Positions 1 through 6,556 of a stretch of DNA of 13,850 bases are shown here, piece after piece. The stretch's first letter is position 1. Each line of letters begins with the position of its first letter. This DNA is from Lachnospiraceae bacterium (GTDB lineage Bacteria; Bacillota; Clostridia; Lachnospirales; Lachnospiraceae), in assembly GCA_016301965.1 (NCBI GenBank), contig JAEDOO010000036.1, positions 1 through 13,850 of the forward strand. The letters are read 5' to 3'. The notes below the pieces were generated by a model. It saw only the letters and a list, made by a program, of their open reading frames with translations, ran no database searches and was not told the DNA's origin. The translations under genes were made by a program, and so were the position numbers.

Positions 1-101
1 ACTTTAGCGAGCACGACTCCGAGACTACAGGCTCGGAGCGAGCGCAGTAGGAGCAATGAGTTTGCATATATACCAGGGGGATGCTTGCCGGTAACAGACC
101 C
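1..101 (+). repeat. Palindromic intergenic repeat, copy 1 (left part cut by the window edge)
   Basis: The conserved core occupies 1-55 and contains the hairpin CTCCGAG-(8 nt)-CTCGGAG, followed by a GCAGTAGGAGCA segment. It matches the reverse strand of the copy at 4114-4264 base for base except the single base after ACTTTA (G here, T there). Past the core, the block ATATACCAGG at 68-77 lies exactly 12 nt downstream, as in the complete copy. A further 24 nt ending in CCC at 101 also aligns without gaps, though it is much diverged. The left arm would lie outside the window. It ends about 10 nt beyond the stop codon of the minus-strand gene 112-1182. Confidence 0.85.
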
Positions 102-111
102 TTTTCTATTA

Positions 112-1182
112 TCAATACTCTTCCGTTTTGACGGCCACATTTCGATTATTTACCATCTGTCGGCGGACCAGCCTTTCTTTCTCCACAGTCAGGTGGACAG
201 TACAGCTGGCATAATGCTTTTGCACCAGATTGGGTTTGGGCAATGGGTTTTTAGACTGTTTCATTCTGCGAAACAGTTTCTGCATAAAAACATTTGTGGC
301 AATAAATCCAAAAATGACAGAAAGAAGCGCGATCACCTGTCCGGAAGTTTCGGTTCCCCTTCCGAGATAATGCCATGTAAGCCACATCAAAAGATAGGGA
401 ATCCCGGTTCCGACAATAAAGCAGCCCAGGAAAGTCAGAATGGATTTAATACGTGAAGGCGGTATGTCTGCATGGATTTTTCCTGTCTGACCGTTCATGG
501 CAAAATTGTAATATCGACGGCCGATCTTGACCTGACGCACCCACATGGGACACAGCACACATTCGACTTTTTCATCATGAAAAGTGATGTGCTGTTCTGT
601 CTCTTTTACGTAATCATGTCGGACAGTGCCACGGAAAGATTCACAGATCGTAGATGACAGCTTTCGTTCAGCGTTCTTTCGATCCTCTGCAATTTCTGTC
701 AGCTCCTGGAGGCTGTCGGCCTCTTCGGTCTCTTCAATGGGCTTTAAATCTTTGTACTGGAAGGGCTCCAGGGTTTCCATAAAGGCATCGGTCACTTCCT
801 TTGAAGCGTTTACCTGAACCCGGTGATATTTTGCGGTTCCGGCTCTGTGAACGGTATAGTCTCTCATCTGTTTTACCACCTTGGGATCGCCGCCTACCTT
901 CTGGGAGTCCTGCGCTTCATAGGTGATGTCTACATCGGCGGTGCCGGAATACAGAAGATAGGGGACAAAACCACCCTGCATTTCCTCCGGGGCAGGATCT
1001 TTTTTGATCACAGAGGGAAGAAGGGGGCGGCCGTCATAATAGTCATGAAACGCCCGGATAGCATCCTCCTGACTGTAGCGGAAGGGGATCATAAGCTTCG
1101 GACAATATGTAACTGTTTCTTCCGGGCTTTGCCCCATTTTGTCGGAATCTTCGGTTTCTGTTTCTCTTACTTGCTCTGACAT
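112..1182 (-). CDS. Membrane protein of the TFIIB-type zinc-ribbon family, zinc ribbon missing
   Basis: The 356-residue protein resembles Firmicutes proteins annotated 'TFIIB-type zinc ribbon-containing' or 'PriA-like'. Family-like segments are the IPFRYSQEDAIRAF block (residues 32-45), GGFVPYLLYSG (70-80), CPMWV (211-215) and YYNFAMNGQTGKI (224-236). Two transmembrane segments follow (about 247-270 and 281-300), then a basic cytoplasmic-type tail. Relatives usually begin with one or two CxxC zinc ribbons before the IPF block. Here that part is replaced by about 25 acidic residues with only one cysteine (Cys27). The ATG at 1182 has no visible Shine-Dalgarno. The frame stays open 18 codons upstream, and an AAAGG sits correctly spaced before an ATT codon, so the true start is uncertain. 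It may be an N-terminally shortened paralogue or a decaying gene. The biochemical function of the family is unknown to me. Confidence 0.7.
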   Translation of the reverse strand: MSEQVRETETEDSDKMGQSPEETVTYCPKLMIPFRYSQEDAIRAFHDYYDGRPLLPSVIKKDPAPEEMQGGFVPYLLYSGTADVDITYEAQDSQKVGGDPKVVKQMRDYTVHRAGTAKYHRVQVNASKEVTDAFMETLEPFQYKDLKPIEETEEADSLQELTEIAEDRKNAERKLSSTICESFRGTVRHDYVKETEQHITFHDEKVECVLCPMWVRQVKIGRRYYNFAMNGQTGKIHADIPPSRIKSILTFLGCFIVGTGIPYLLMWLTWHYLGRGTETSGQVIALLSVIFGFIATNVFMQKLFRRMKQSKNPLPKPNLVQKHYASCTVHLTVEKERLVRRQMVNNRNVAVKTEEY

Positions 1183-1194
1183 AACACAATAATT

Positions 1195-1216
1195 CCCGAT
1201 TTTCGCTGAAATCGGG
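1195..1216 (-). other. Hairpin in the leader of the zinc-ribbon-family gene
   Basis: CCCGATTT pairs with AAATCGGG around a 6-nt loop, ending 12 nt upstream of the annotated ATG at 1182. There is no T-run on either side, so it is not a standard terminator. It lies between the only SD-like sequence (AAAGG, minus strand, near 1221-1225) and the ATG. That makes initiation at this ATG harder to explain. Confidence 0.45.
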
Positions 1217-1364
1217 CTAACCTTTCGTTTATTTCACTATATTCTAGCAAAAAAACAGGGGGTATAACATAAATATTGCTCAAAAAATACAGAATTAGCA
1301 CATTTACCTATTTAACTGTACAAAATGTCGGAAGCTTATCAGGGTCACTTCGGCTTTGTGCGGA

Positions 1365-1393
1365 TTTACCATATTTTCGATATGTTTTATAAT
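1365..1393 (+). promoter_or_regulatory. Promoter of the symporter gene
   Basis: A perfect -10 TATAAT (1388-1393) is preceded by TTTACC (1365-1370) with a 17-nt spacer. The predicted transcription start is near 1400, giving a leader of about 55 nt before the ATG at 1455. The -35 box is only a partial match, as expected of a regulated promoter. Confidence 0.6.
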
Positions 1394-1407
1394 TCTTTTA
1401 TAAATTG

Positions 1408-1428
1408 TGTACAAGGTGGATTTGTACA
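1408..1428. promoter_or_regulatory. Operator-like inverted repeat TGTACAA-(7)-TTGTACA
   Basis: TGTACAA at 1408-1414 and its exact reverse complement at 1422-1428 are separated by 7 nt, just downstream of the predicted transcription start. A third TGTACAA half-site lies at 1317-1323, upstream of the -35 box. The placement suits a repressor that blocks the symporter promoter. No regulator gene lies beside it, so the binding protein is unknown. Confidence 0.5.
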
Positions 1429-1454
1429 TATAAAAAGAAAGAGGAGGAATCTTT

Positions 1455-2870
1455 ATGAGTGATGCAAGCAACAAACAAGTTCAGCAGGCAAAACCGTTGA
1501 GCAAGCAGCTGAAGATCTTCTATGGTGTCGGCGACTGTGCATTTAGTTTAATGACAGCTGTTGAGTCCTATTACTTCAACTTCTTCCTGACGAACCTTGC
1601 AGCATTTGCTCCTGGTATGGCAGCAACGATCACTACAGTAGCAAGTACGATCGATGCATGTCTTTCCTGGATGTATGGTGCTATTCTGAACAGTATTAAA
1701 CCGAAAAAATGGGGACGTTATCGTTCCTGGCTGATCCTTCTTCCGTGGCTGGTACCGTTCCTGTATGCGTTCCAGTTTATCAAAGTCGGTGACGGTGCGA
1801 TTTCCGCAATTATCATCATCCTGGGCGCTGTTCTCAGCCATGTATGCTGGAACTTCCCGTATGTAGCCAATGTATCTATGATCGCTGTTGCCGGTAAGAC
1901 ACCGGAAGACAGATCACAGCTGGCATCTACCAGAGCATTCTGGGCAAATATGTCCAACATTTTATTTGCATATGTAGGTATGCCGATCGCTACAGTAGTA
2001 GCCGGATTTATCGGTGAGACCAATAAATTTGGTGCTACAGCTTTCATCCTTGGTGTGATCATGGCTGTTATGTACTTCGCTCACTTCAAAATGTTTGAAG
2101 GATACGAGGAAGTAGAGACAGTTACAGAAGCCAAGAAAGATACAACCCGCACAAGCGGTGGTGACCTGTTAAGAGCACTTGCACAGAATCCGCCTCTGAT
2201 CGCTCTTCTGATCGCCGATGTTGCTAAATGGATGTTCAACTTTGTATGTATGGGTGCCGCTGTTTATTACTTTACTTATGTAGCAGGTAATGCAGGCCTT
2301 CTGGCAACATATATCCTGATTTCCAATATTCTTTGTGTTGTTGGTTCTTATCTGTCCAAATATGTCAGCAATAAGATTTCTACCAGAAATACAACACTCC
2401 TTTGCTTCTACATTATGGCAGTATTCTGCGTACTTGCTTATGTAATGCGCTTCAACACAATGGCTGTTCTGATCTTTATGTCTGTTGCACGTTTCGGTTA
2501 TGGTATTGCTTATGCATGTACACCGGCTCTGTATGCAGATACGATCATCTACTCCGAGTGGAAGACAGGAAAGAATGCTACAGGTTGGATCTCCGGTCTG
2601 CAGAACGTTCCGCTGAAAGTTTCCATCATGACTCGTGGTATCATCATCAACTCCTGTCTGGCAGCTGGTCTTGCAGGGGCAGCTATTGCTGATATCGATC
2701 CGGCATCAGCTTCTGTTGAGCTTCAGAATGCGATCAGTATGGCATTCATCCTGATCCCGGCTATCGCACTTATCATCGCCGGTGTTCTGATCACCTTTGG
2801 TTTCCGCCTGACAAAAGAAAAAGTTCTTCAGTATCAGAGCGAGATCGCGGCAAGAAAAGCAAAGGCTTGA
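1455..2870 (+). CDS. GPH/MFS-type cation symporter
   Basis: The 471-residue protein has about twelve hydrophobic segments and resembles the glycoside-pentoside-hexuronide:cation symporter branch of the major facilitator superfamily. It shows the FYGVGDCAFSL opening, an acidic residue in the second helix region (Asp67), and the basic cytoplasmic loop KKWGRYRSWL (84-93). The central loop is charged (about 215-233), and an AYACTPALYADTIIYSEW-type segment in the second half matches the family. The length is normal. The start is set by GAGGAGG six to eight bases before the ATG. The substrate cannot be read from sequence. Its downstream neighbour is a UroD-like methyltransferase, so a methylated or methoxylated small molecule is possible, but family members more often carry sugars or glycosides. 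A terminator directly follows the gene. Confidence 0.85.
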   Translation: MSDASNKQVQQAKPLSKQLKIFYGVGDCAFSLMTAVESYYFNFFLTNLAAFAPGMAATITTVASTIDACLSWMYGAILNSIKPKKWGRYRSWLILLPWLVPFLYAFQFIKVGDGAISAIIIILGAVLSHVCWNFPYVANVSMIAVAGKTPEDRSQLASTRAFWANMSNILFAYVGMPIATVVAGFIGETNKFGATAFILGVIMAVMYFAHFKMFEGYEEVETVTEAKKDTTRTSGGDLLRALAQNPPLIALLIADVAKWMFNFVCMGAAVYYFTYVAGNAGLLATYILISNILCVVGSYLSKYVSNKISTRNTTLLCFYIMAVFCVLAYVMRFNTMAVLIFMSVARFGYGIAYACTPALYADTIIYSEWKTGKNATGWISGLQNVPLKVSIMTRGIIINSCLAAGLAGAAIADIDPASASVELQNAISMAFILIPAIALIIAGVLITFGFRLTKEKVLQYQSEIAARKAKA

Positions 2871-2903
2871 TCTGTTAAAACAGAATGATTTGATCAGTGT
2901 GCG

Positions 2904-2944
2904 TTGCGCGGGGATCGGATAAGAGATCCTCGCGCAATTTTTTT
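2904..2944 (+). terminator. Rho-independent terminator between symporter and methyltransferase
   Basis: A 13-bp stem (2904-2916 with 2925-2937, one G-U pair) closes an 8-nt loop and is followed by seven T. It starts 33 nt after the symporter stop, and the next gene begins only 36 nt beyond it. There is no clear room for a promoter in between, so methyltransferase mRNA probably comes from read-through. The hairpin would then set the ratio of the two products. Confidence 0.88.
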
Positions 2945-2980
2945 AAAAAAAGTCAAAAAAATAAGAAAGAGGGTGTTTTT

Positions 2981-4045
2981 ATGGGAGATTACAGAGAACT
3001 AATTGAAAACGAACTTAAAGTTGTGGGTGAGTATCCTGTGCCGGGTATTTATGGAGCGCCAAACATTATTGTTCCGAAATATAATTATCCGATCACTCCT
3101 AAAGAGAATATGCTTCGTATGCTGAATGGTGAGATGCCCCTGTGGGTTCCCAACCAGTCCATAGAGAATAATCCGATCCAGCCGCTGGTCATGCCTGACG
3201 CAAAGGCCCGTAATTTTGGCGGAACGGACTGGTTTGGTATTCAATGGACGTATGAGCCGCTGTCCCGTGCGGCTATGGTTACTCCCGGAACAAGGGCACT
3301 TTCTGATATTGAGAATTGGAAAAAAGAGATCAAGTGGCCGGACCTGGACGCGATAGACTGGAAGAAGGATTATGAAGACAATTATAAGAACCAGATCACA
3401 TCGGATCGATTCAGCTATTTTGTCATTGTCAATGGACTTTTTGAGAGAACTGCAGATCTGACGAGCTTTGAGGATGCCTTCTGTGCGTTGCTGGAATCCC
3501 CGGATGAGCTGACGGAGTTCTATGACAAACTTGTGGACTGGCATATTCGCCTGATGGAGATTGCCCATGATGTATATCATAGTGACATGATCCTGTTCCA
3601 TGATGATATGGGAACAGAGAGAAGCACTTTCTTTTCACCGAATACGTATCGTGAGTTGTTTCTGCCTCAGTATAAGAAGATTACTAAGGCGGCTCATGAT
3701 ATGGACATGTATATCTGCCTGCATTCCTGCGGATGTATCGGCACACTGATGCCTCAGATCATTGAGGCCGGGTTTGATGCCTGGGAGGGGCAGGACCGTG
3801 CTAACGATAAAAAGGCAATTATGGATCAGTATGGAAAGGATCTGGCACAATGTACGTTGTACATTATTCCTGAAGATATGAGCGATGAAGATGCAATTGC
3901 GGATATTCATAAGCGAGTTGATGATCTGGGAAGTACGGGACGTTTTGCATGCCGTCTGCGGGATTCAAAAGTGGGAAGAGATGTGAATCTGGCAGAGGAG
4001 CTGTATCGTTACAGCCGCAGCAAATATCTGGATATGGCAAAGTGA
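2981..4045 (+). CDS. UroD-family methyltransferase (MtaA/CmuA-like)
   Basis: The 354-residue protein has the uroporphyrinogen decarboxylase fold signature, with an N-terminal MLRMLNGEMPLWVP block (residues 44-57). It fits the cobamide-linked methyltransferase branch better than true HemE. A His-x-Cys motif (LHSCG, His248 and Cys250) plus a later Cys324 match the H-x-C-x(n)-C zinc site of MtaA-type enzymes, where zinc activates a thiol methyl acceptor. Such enzymes move methyl groups between a substrate or corrinoid protein and a thiol or folate. I chose the ATG at 2981, with AGAAAGAGGGTG just upstream, over an in-frame ATG 84 nt earlier that lies inside the terminator region. No corrinoid protein, reductive activator or heme pathway gene is nearby. 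The substrate is unknown. The upstream symporter suggests import of its methyl donor. Confidence 0.78.
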   Translation: MGDYRELIENELKVVGEYPVPGIYGAPNIIVPKYNYPITPKENMLRMLNGEMPLWVPNQSIENNPIQPLVMPDAKARNFGGTDWFGIQWTYEPLSRAAMVTPGTRALSDIENWKKEIKWPDLDAIDWKKDYEDNYKNQITSDRFSYFVIVNGLFERTADLTSFEDAFCALLESPDELTEFYDKLVDWHIRLMEIAHDVYHSDMILFHDDMGTERSTFFSPNTYRELFLPQYKKITKAAHDMDMYICLHSCGCIGTLMPQIIEAGFDAWEGQDRANDKKAIMDQYGKDLAQCTLYIIPEDMSDEDAIADIHKRVDDLGSTGRFACRLRDSKVGRDVNLAEELYRYSRSKYLDMAK

Positions 4046-4113
4046 TTTAGAATTGGGCGGGCTTTTTCGGTGAGTAACCTTCGAGGAGCTCGCTTCTTTT
4101 TGGGGAGACGGAC

Positions 4114-4264
4114 GGGATAGCTGGAAAAGAGCAGCCTCCTGGTATATCTATAAACCTTGTGCTCCTACTGCGCTCGCTCCGAGCCTGTAGTCTCGGAGTC
4201 GTGCTCGATAAAGTCGCCTGCGGTTTATAGATATACCAGGAGGCTGCTCTTTTCCGGCTATCCC
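4114..4264 (-). repeat. Palindromic intergenic repeat, copy 2 (complete)
   Basis: The arms 4114-4156 and 4222-4264 are complementary over 43 bp with a single mismatch (T4122 against G4256, a wobble in plus-strand RNA). Between them lies a 65-nt segment whose core (4160-4217, read on the minus strand) recurs at both window edges. The core holds the hairpin 4177-4183 with 4192-4198. It lies between two convergent genes, 68 nt after the methyltransferase stop and 32 nt from the DAHP synthase stop. No target-site duplication is visible and no protein is encoded. It may end transcription from both sides. The orientation is given by the core as read in copies 1 and 3. Confidence 0.9.
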
Positions 4265-4296
4265 TGTTGGTTGTATAAGGACAAAATGTCTGGCAA

Positions 4297-5331
4297 TCAG
4301 TACAGCTCCGCAATCTCATAGATCAGTCGTTCGGATTTTTCCCAGCCGAGACATGGATCTGTGATGGATTTGCCGTAGCAGCCTTCGCCGATTTTCTGGC
4401 AGCCGTCCTCAATGTAGCTCTCGATCATCAGTCCGCGCACGAAACCGTGAAGGTCGCTGTTGTAGCGAACACTATGGAGAACCTCCTTGCTGATGCGGAT
4501 CTGCTCCAGATATTTCTTGCCGGAATTGGCGTGGTTGGTATCTACGATGACGCAGGGATTTTTGAGTCCTTTTTCCATATAAATATCGTAGAGATGTACC
4601 AGATTTTCATAATGGTAGTTGGGACTGCTCTTACCGAAGTTGTCTACGTAACCTCTGAGAATGGCATGGGCATAGGGGTTGCCGTCGGTCTGTACTTCCC
4701 AACCTCTGTACAGGAAGGTGTGGGAGCTCTGAGCGGCCACGATACTGTTCATCATGACGGAGAGGTCGCCGCTGGTGGGATTTTTCATACCTACCGGAAT
4801 ACCGATGCCGCTGGCAGTGAGGCGATGCTGCTGGTTCTCTACAGAGCGGGCGCCGATAGCGGAGTAGGACAGAATATCGGAGATATACCGGTGATTTTCC
4901 GGGTACAGCATTTCATCTGCACAGGTCATGCCAGTCTCGCGGATAGCGCGTGTATGCAGATCACGAACCTTTAACAGGCCTTCCAGCATATCCGGAGCTT
5001 TGTCCGGATCCGGCTGATGTACGAGACCTTTATATCCGGCACCGGTGGTTCTGGGTTTGTTGGTATAGATACGGGGAATGATAAACAGCTTATCCTTTAC
5101 TTTCTCCTGTACTTTGGCCAAACGGTAGGTGTAATCCAGCACGGAATCTTCGTTATCCGCTGAGCATGGACCGATAATCAGTATAAATTTGTCGAGGCTT
5201 CCGTCAAAGATGGCTTTCATCTCTTTGTCGCGGGCTTCTTTAATGTCTGCAATGGCTTTATCTACAGGGAAGCGCTCCTTGATCTCCTTCGGTACGGGAA
5301 GCTTCCGTAAAAAACGCATATCCATTTCCAT
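4297..5331 (-). CDS. aroF: 3-deoxy-7-phosphoheptulonate (DAHP) synthase, class I alpha
   Basis: The 344-residue enzyme condenses phosphoenolpyruvate with erythrose-4-phosphate, the first step of the shikimate pathway to aromatic amino acids. Motifs in order are IIGPCSADN (52-60), RIYTNKPRTTGAGYKGL (87-103), GARSVENQQHR (160-170), GMKNPTSGD (181-189), DTNHANSGKK (264-273) and SITDPCLGWE (322-331). Residues Cys56, His267, Glu304 and Asp325 sit where the metal ligands of E. coli AroG do. The usual D-C-S-H is D-T-N-H here. I chose the ATG at 5331 because AGGAG precedes it by about 10 nt. A longer in-frame ATG at 5445 lies inside the promoter region. Two promoters and an operator-like palindrome precede it. 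The pentose phosphate operon in this window makes its erythrose-4-phosphate. Which aromatic amino acid inhibits it cannot be read. Confidence 0.95.
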   Translation of the reverse strand: MEMDMRFLRKLPVPKEIKERFPVDKAIADIKEARDKEMKAIFDGSLDKFILIIGPCSADNEDSVLDYTYRLAKVQEKVKDKLFIIPRIYTNKPRTTGAGYKGLVHQPDPDKAPDMLEGLLKVRDLHTRAIRETGMTCADEMLYPENHRYISDILSYSAIGARSVENQQHRLTASGIGIPVGMKNPTSGDLSVMMNSIVAAQSSHTFLYRGWEVQTDGNPYAHAILRGYVDNFGKSSPNYHYENLVHLYDIYMEKGLKNPCVIVDTNHANSGKKYLEQIRISKEVLHSVRYNSDLHGFVRGLMIESYIEDGCQKIGEGCYGKSITDPCLGWEKSERLIYEIAELY

Positions 5332-5363
5332 AATTATATTTCTCCTAATCTGTAAAATAATAT

Positions 5364-5380
5364 TGCTAATAATATTAGCA
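5364..5380. promoter_or_regulatory. Operator-like palindrome TGCTAATA-N-TATTAGCA
   Basis: Perfect 8-bp arms flank a single central base. The palindrome covers the -10 box of the nearer DAHP synthase promoter, an arrangement typical of repressor sites. It is AT-rich, so chance is not excluded. No aromatic-pathway regulator gene is in the window. Confidence 0.5.
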
Positions 5381-5400
5381 TAGAAGCCGAAAAATGGCAA
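5372..5400 (-). promoter_or_regulatory. Proximal promoter of the DAHP synthase gene
   Basis: On the minus strand TTGCCA (5395-5400) and TAATAT (5372-5377) are 17 nt apart. The -10 box is inside the palindrome 5364-5380. The leader to the ATG would be about 35 nt. Confidence 0.55.
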
Positions 5401-5424
5401 TTGACCTTCCGGAATCTGAAAAGT

Positions 5425-5453
5425 ATTGTAACACGGTTTAACCAATAATGCAA
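5425..5453 (-). promoter_or_regulatory. Distal promoter of the DAHP synthase gene
   Basis: On the minus strand TTGCAT (5448-5453) and TACAAT (5425-5430) are 17 nt apart, a better match than the proximal pair. Transcripts from here would run through the palindrome at 5364-5380, giving a leader of about 85-90 nt. The rest of the 331-nt gap 5332-5662 holds the proximal promoter and palindrome, the channel-gene terminator (5521-5551), a small hairpin (5555-5573), and otherwise nothing I recognise. Confidence 0.6.
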
Positions 5454-5520
5454 CGATTTAACGTATTAAAGAAAAAGGGAATAAACAATATACAGTATCG
5501 AATTTTTATATGTGGGAAAT

Positions 5521-5551
5521 AAAAAACTGCTCCGACAAAATCGGAGCAGTT
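5521..5551 (-). terminator. Rho-independent terminator after the formate channel gene
   Basis: On the minus strand AACTGCTCCGA pairs with TCGGAGCAGTT around a 5-nt loop, and the transcript then ends in a run of U (A5521-5526 on the plus strand). It isolates the channel/ligase unit from the DAHP synthase promoters downstream. Confidence 0.88.
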
Positions 5552-5554
5552 CCT

Positions 5555-5573
5555 ATAGAGTGAAGAACTCTAT
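5555..5573. other. Small hairpin beside the channel-gene terminator
   Basis: ATAGAGT and ACTCTAT (7 bp) enclose a 5-nt loop, only 3 nt from the terminator stem. It has no T-run of its own. It could be an auxiliary 3'-end stem. Confidence 0.4.
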
Positions 5574-5662
5574 GCAAACACCGGCGAATCATGTAATTTT
5601 TCCGGGGAGTACCAGAGAATATACGATAAAATATAATGCTTAAGAGGATGGGATGCCGGTAT

Positions 5663-6433
5663 TTATGCCTCTTTGGAGATGATCAGGTACGGCACGGATA
5701 CAAAGACGATGCCGCCGACCATATTGCCGAGAGTTACGAATAAGAGATTCTGGAAGTATGCGCCGATGGTCAATACCTGCTCGCAGGGATGTAACAGACC
5801 AACGCCCAGAATGCTCATGTTGGCAATACTGTGCTCGAATCCGCAGATCATGAAGATAAGGATACACCATACGATCATGATCAGTTTGCCGGATTCGCTT
5901 TTTAATTTGGTTGCGCACCATACAGCCAGGCAGACACAGATGTTGCAGAGAATACCGCGGGTAAACTGTGCCATGGGTGTCAGCCCCATCTTGGCGGCCG
6001 AGGTGTTGGCAAAGAATGCGGCGATATCAGGATTACCGCAGATATTGGTCAATTCAAAAATCAGCACCATGATCCAGGAACCGATGAAGTTGCCCAGATA
6101 GCAGACAATCCAGAGTTTAATGGCATCGCCCCAGGTGATCTTCTTTTTGAATGCACCGGCGGATAATACGAGATTGTTTCCGGTGAAAAGCTCACAGCCT
6201 GCCATAATGACAAGACTTAAAGCTGCAGCAAAGGTAAAGGACACGAGAAATTTGGTCATGTCAGAGCCCGCTGCTGTGGAAAAACCGCCGATACACATGG
6301 CAATGAAGCTGCCGAAAGAAATAAACATACCGGCTACCATGGAAGATACCAGAAATCCCAGAGGATTCTTGGTAAACAGATTTTTCTTGGACACTGCCGC
6401 ACTGGATAGTGCATCATATTCGGAAGTAAACAT
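5663..6433 (-). CDS. Formate/nitrite transporter (FNT) family channel
   Basis: The 256-residue membrane protein has six hydrophobic segments and the FNT hallmarks AGCELFTGNN (residues 78-87) and GFEHSIANM (198-206). The latter includes the conserved pore histidine, His201. FNT pentamers pass formate, nitrite or related monovalent anions together with protons. Formate is favoured here because the next gene upstream on the same strand is formate-tetrahydrofolate ligase, 123 nt away. No promoter is obvious in that gap, so co-transcription with the ligase, and so with its riboswitch, is likely. The ATG at 6433 is preceded by AAAGGA about 10 nt away, and that SD lies in a small hairpin. The direction of formate movement cannot be told. 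In a fermentative gut bacterium it could be either. Confidence 0.92.
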   Translation of the reverse strand: MFTSEYDALSSAAVSKKNLFTKNPLGFLVSSMVAGMFISFGSFIAMCIGGFSTAAGSDMTKFLVSFTFAAALSLVIMAGCELFTGNNLVLSAGAFKKKITWGDAIKLWIVCYLGNFIGSWIMVLIFELTNICGNPDIAAFFANTSAAKMGLTPMAQFTRGILCNICVCLAVWCATKLKSESGKLIMIVWCILIFMICGFEHSIANMSILGVGLLHPCEQVLTIGAYFQNLLFVTLGNMVGGIVFVSVPYLIISKEA

Positions 6434-6477
6434 AGGATAGTCATCCTTTCTTATATAGTACTGCGTATGGCAGTACT
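6434..6477 (-). promoter_or_regulatory. Two hairpins in the leader of the formate channel gene
   Basis: Next to the start codon, AGGAT and ATCCT (6443-6447 and 6434-6438) form a 5-bp stem with a 4-nt loop that includes part of the SD. Just upstream, AGTACTGC/GCAGTACT (6457-6464 with 6470-6477) forms an 8-bp stem with a 5-nt loop. They could adjust translation of the second gene of the unit. No known riboswitch class was recognised. Confidence 0.4.
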
Positions 6478-6489
6478 GATATGAATATT

Positions 6490-6519
6490 ACAGGGCCGGG
6501 GGTAAACGGCCGGCCCTGT
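6490..6519 (-). other. GC-rich hairpin after the ligase gene
   Basis: A 10-bp stem (6490-6499 with 6510-6519, mostly G-C) encloses a 10-nt loop, 37 nt after the ligase stop. On the minus strand it is followed by AATATTCATA, not a T-run, so it is at best a leaky terminator. It may protect the upstream mRNA end or lower expression of the channel gene. Confidence 0.45.
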
Positions 6520-6556
6520 CAGTAACGTCATATAATATGTTTGTGATAAAGTCGGA

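Noticed and set aside
2897..2980. An upstream in-frame start for the methyltransferase
   Set aside because: It begins inside the terminator region, has no SD, and adds a basic, non-family extension. The ATG at 2981 has a proper site.
4114..4264. An insertion sequence or CRISPR repeat
   Set aside because: No transposase frame and no target duplication are visible. The copies are kilobases apart with no regular spacers.
4447..4974. A 175-codon open frame on the plus strand
   Set aside because: It is a shadow of the DAHP synthase gene, whose metal ligands and motifs are all intact on the other strand.
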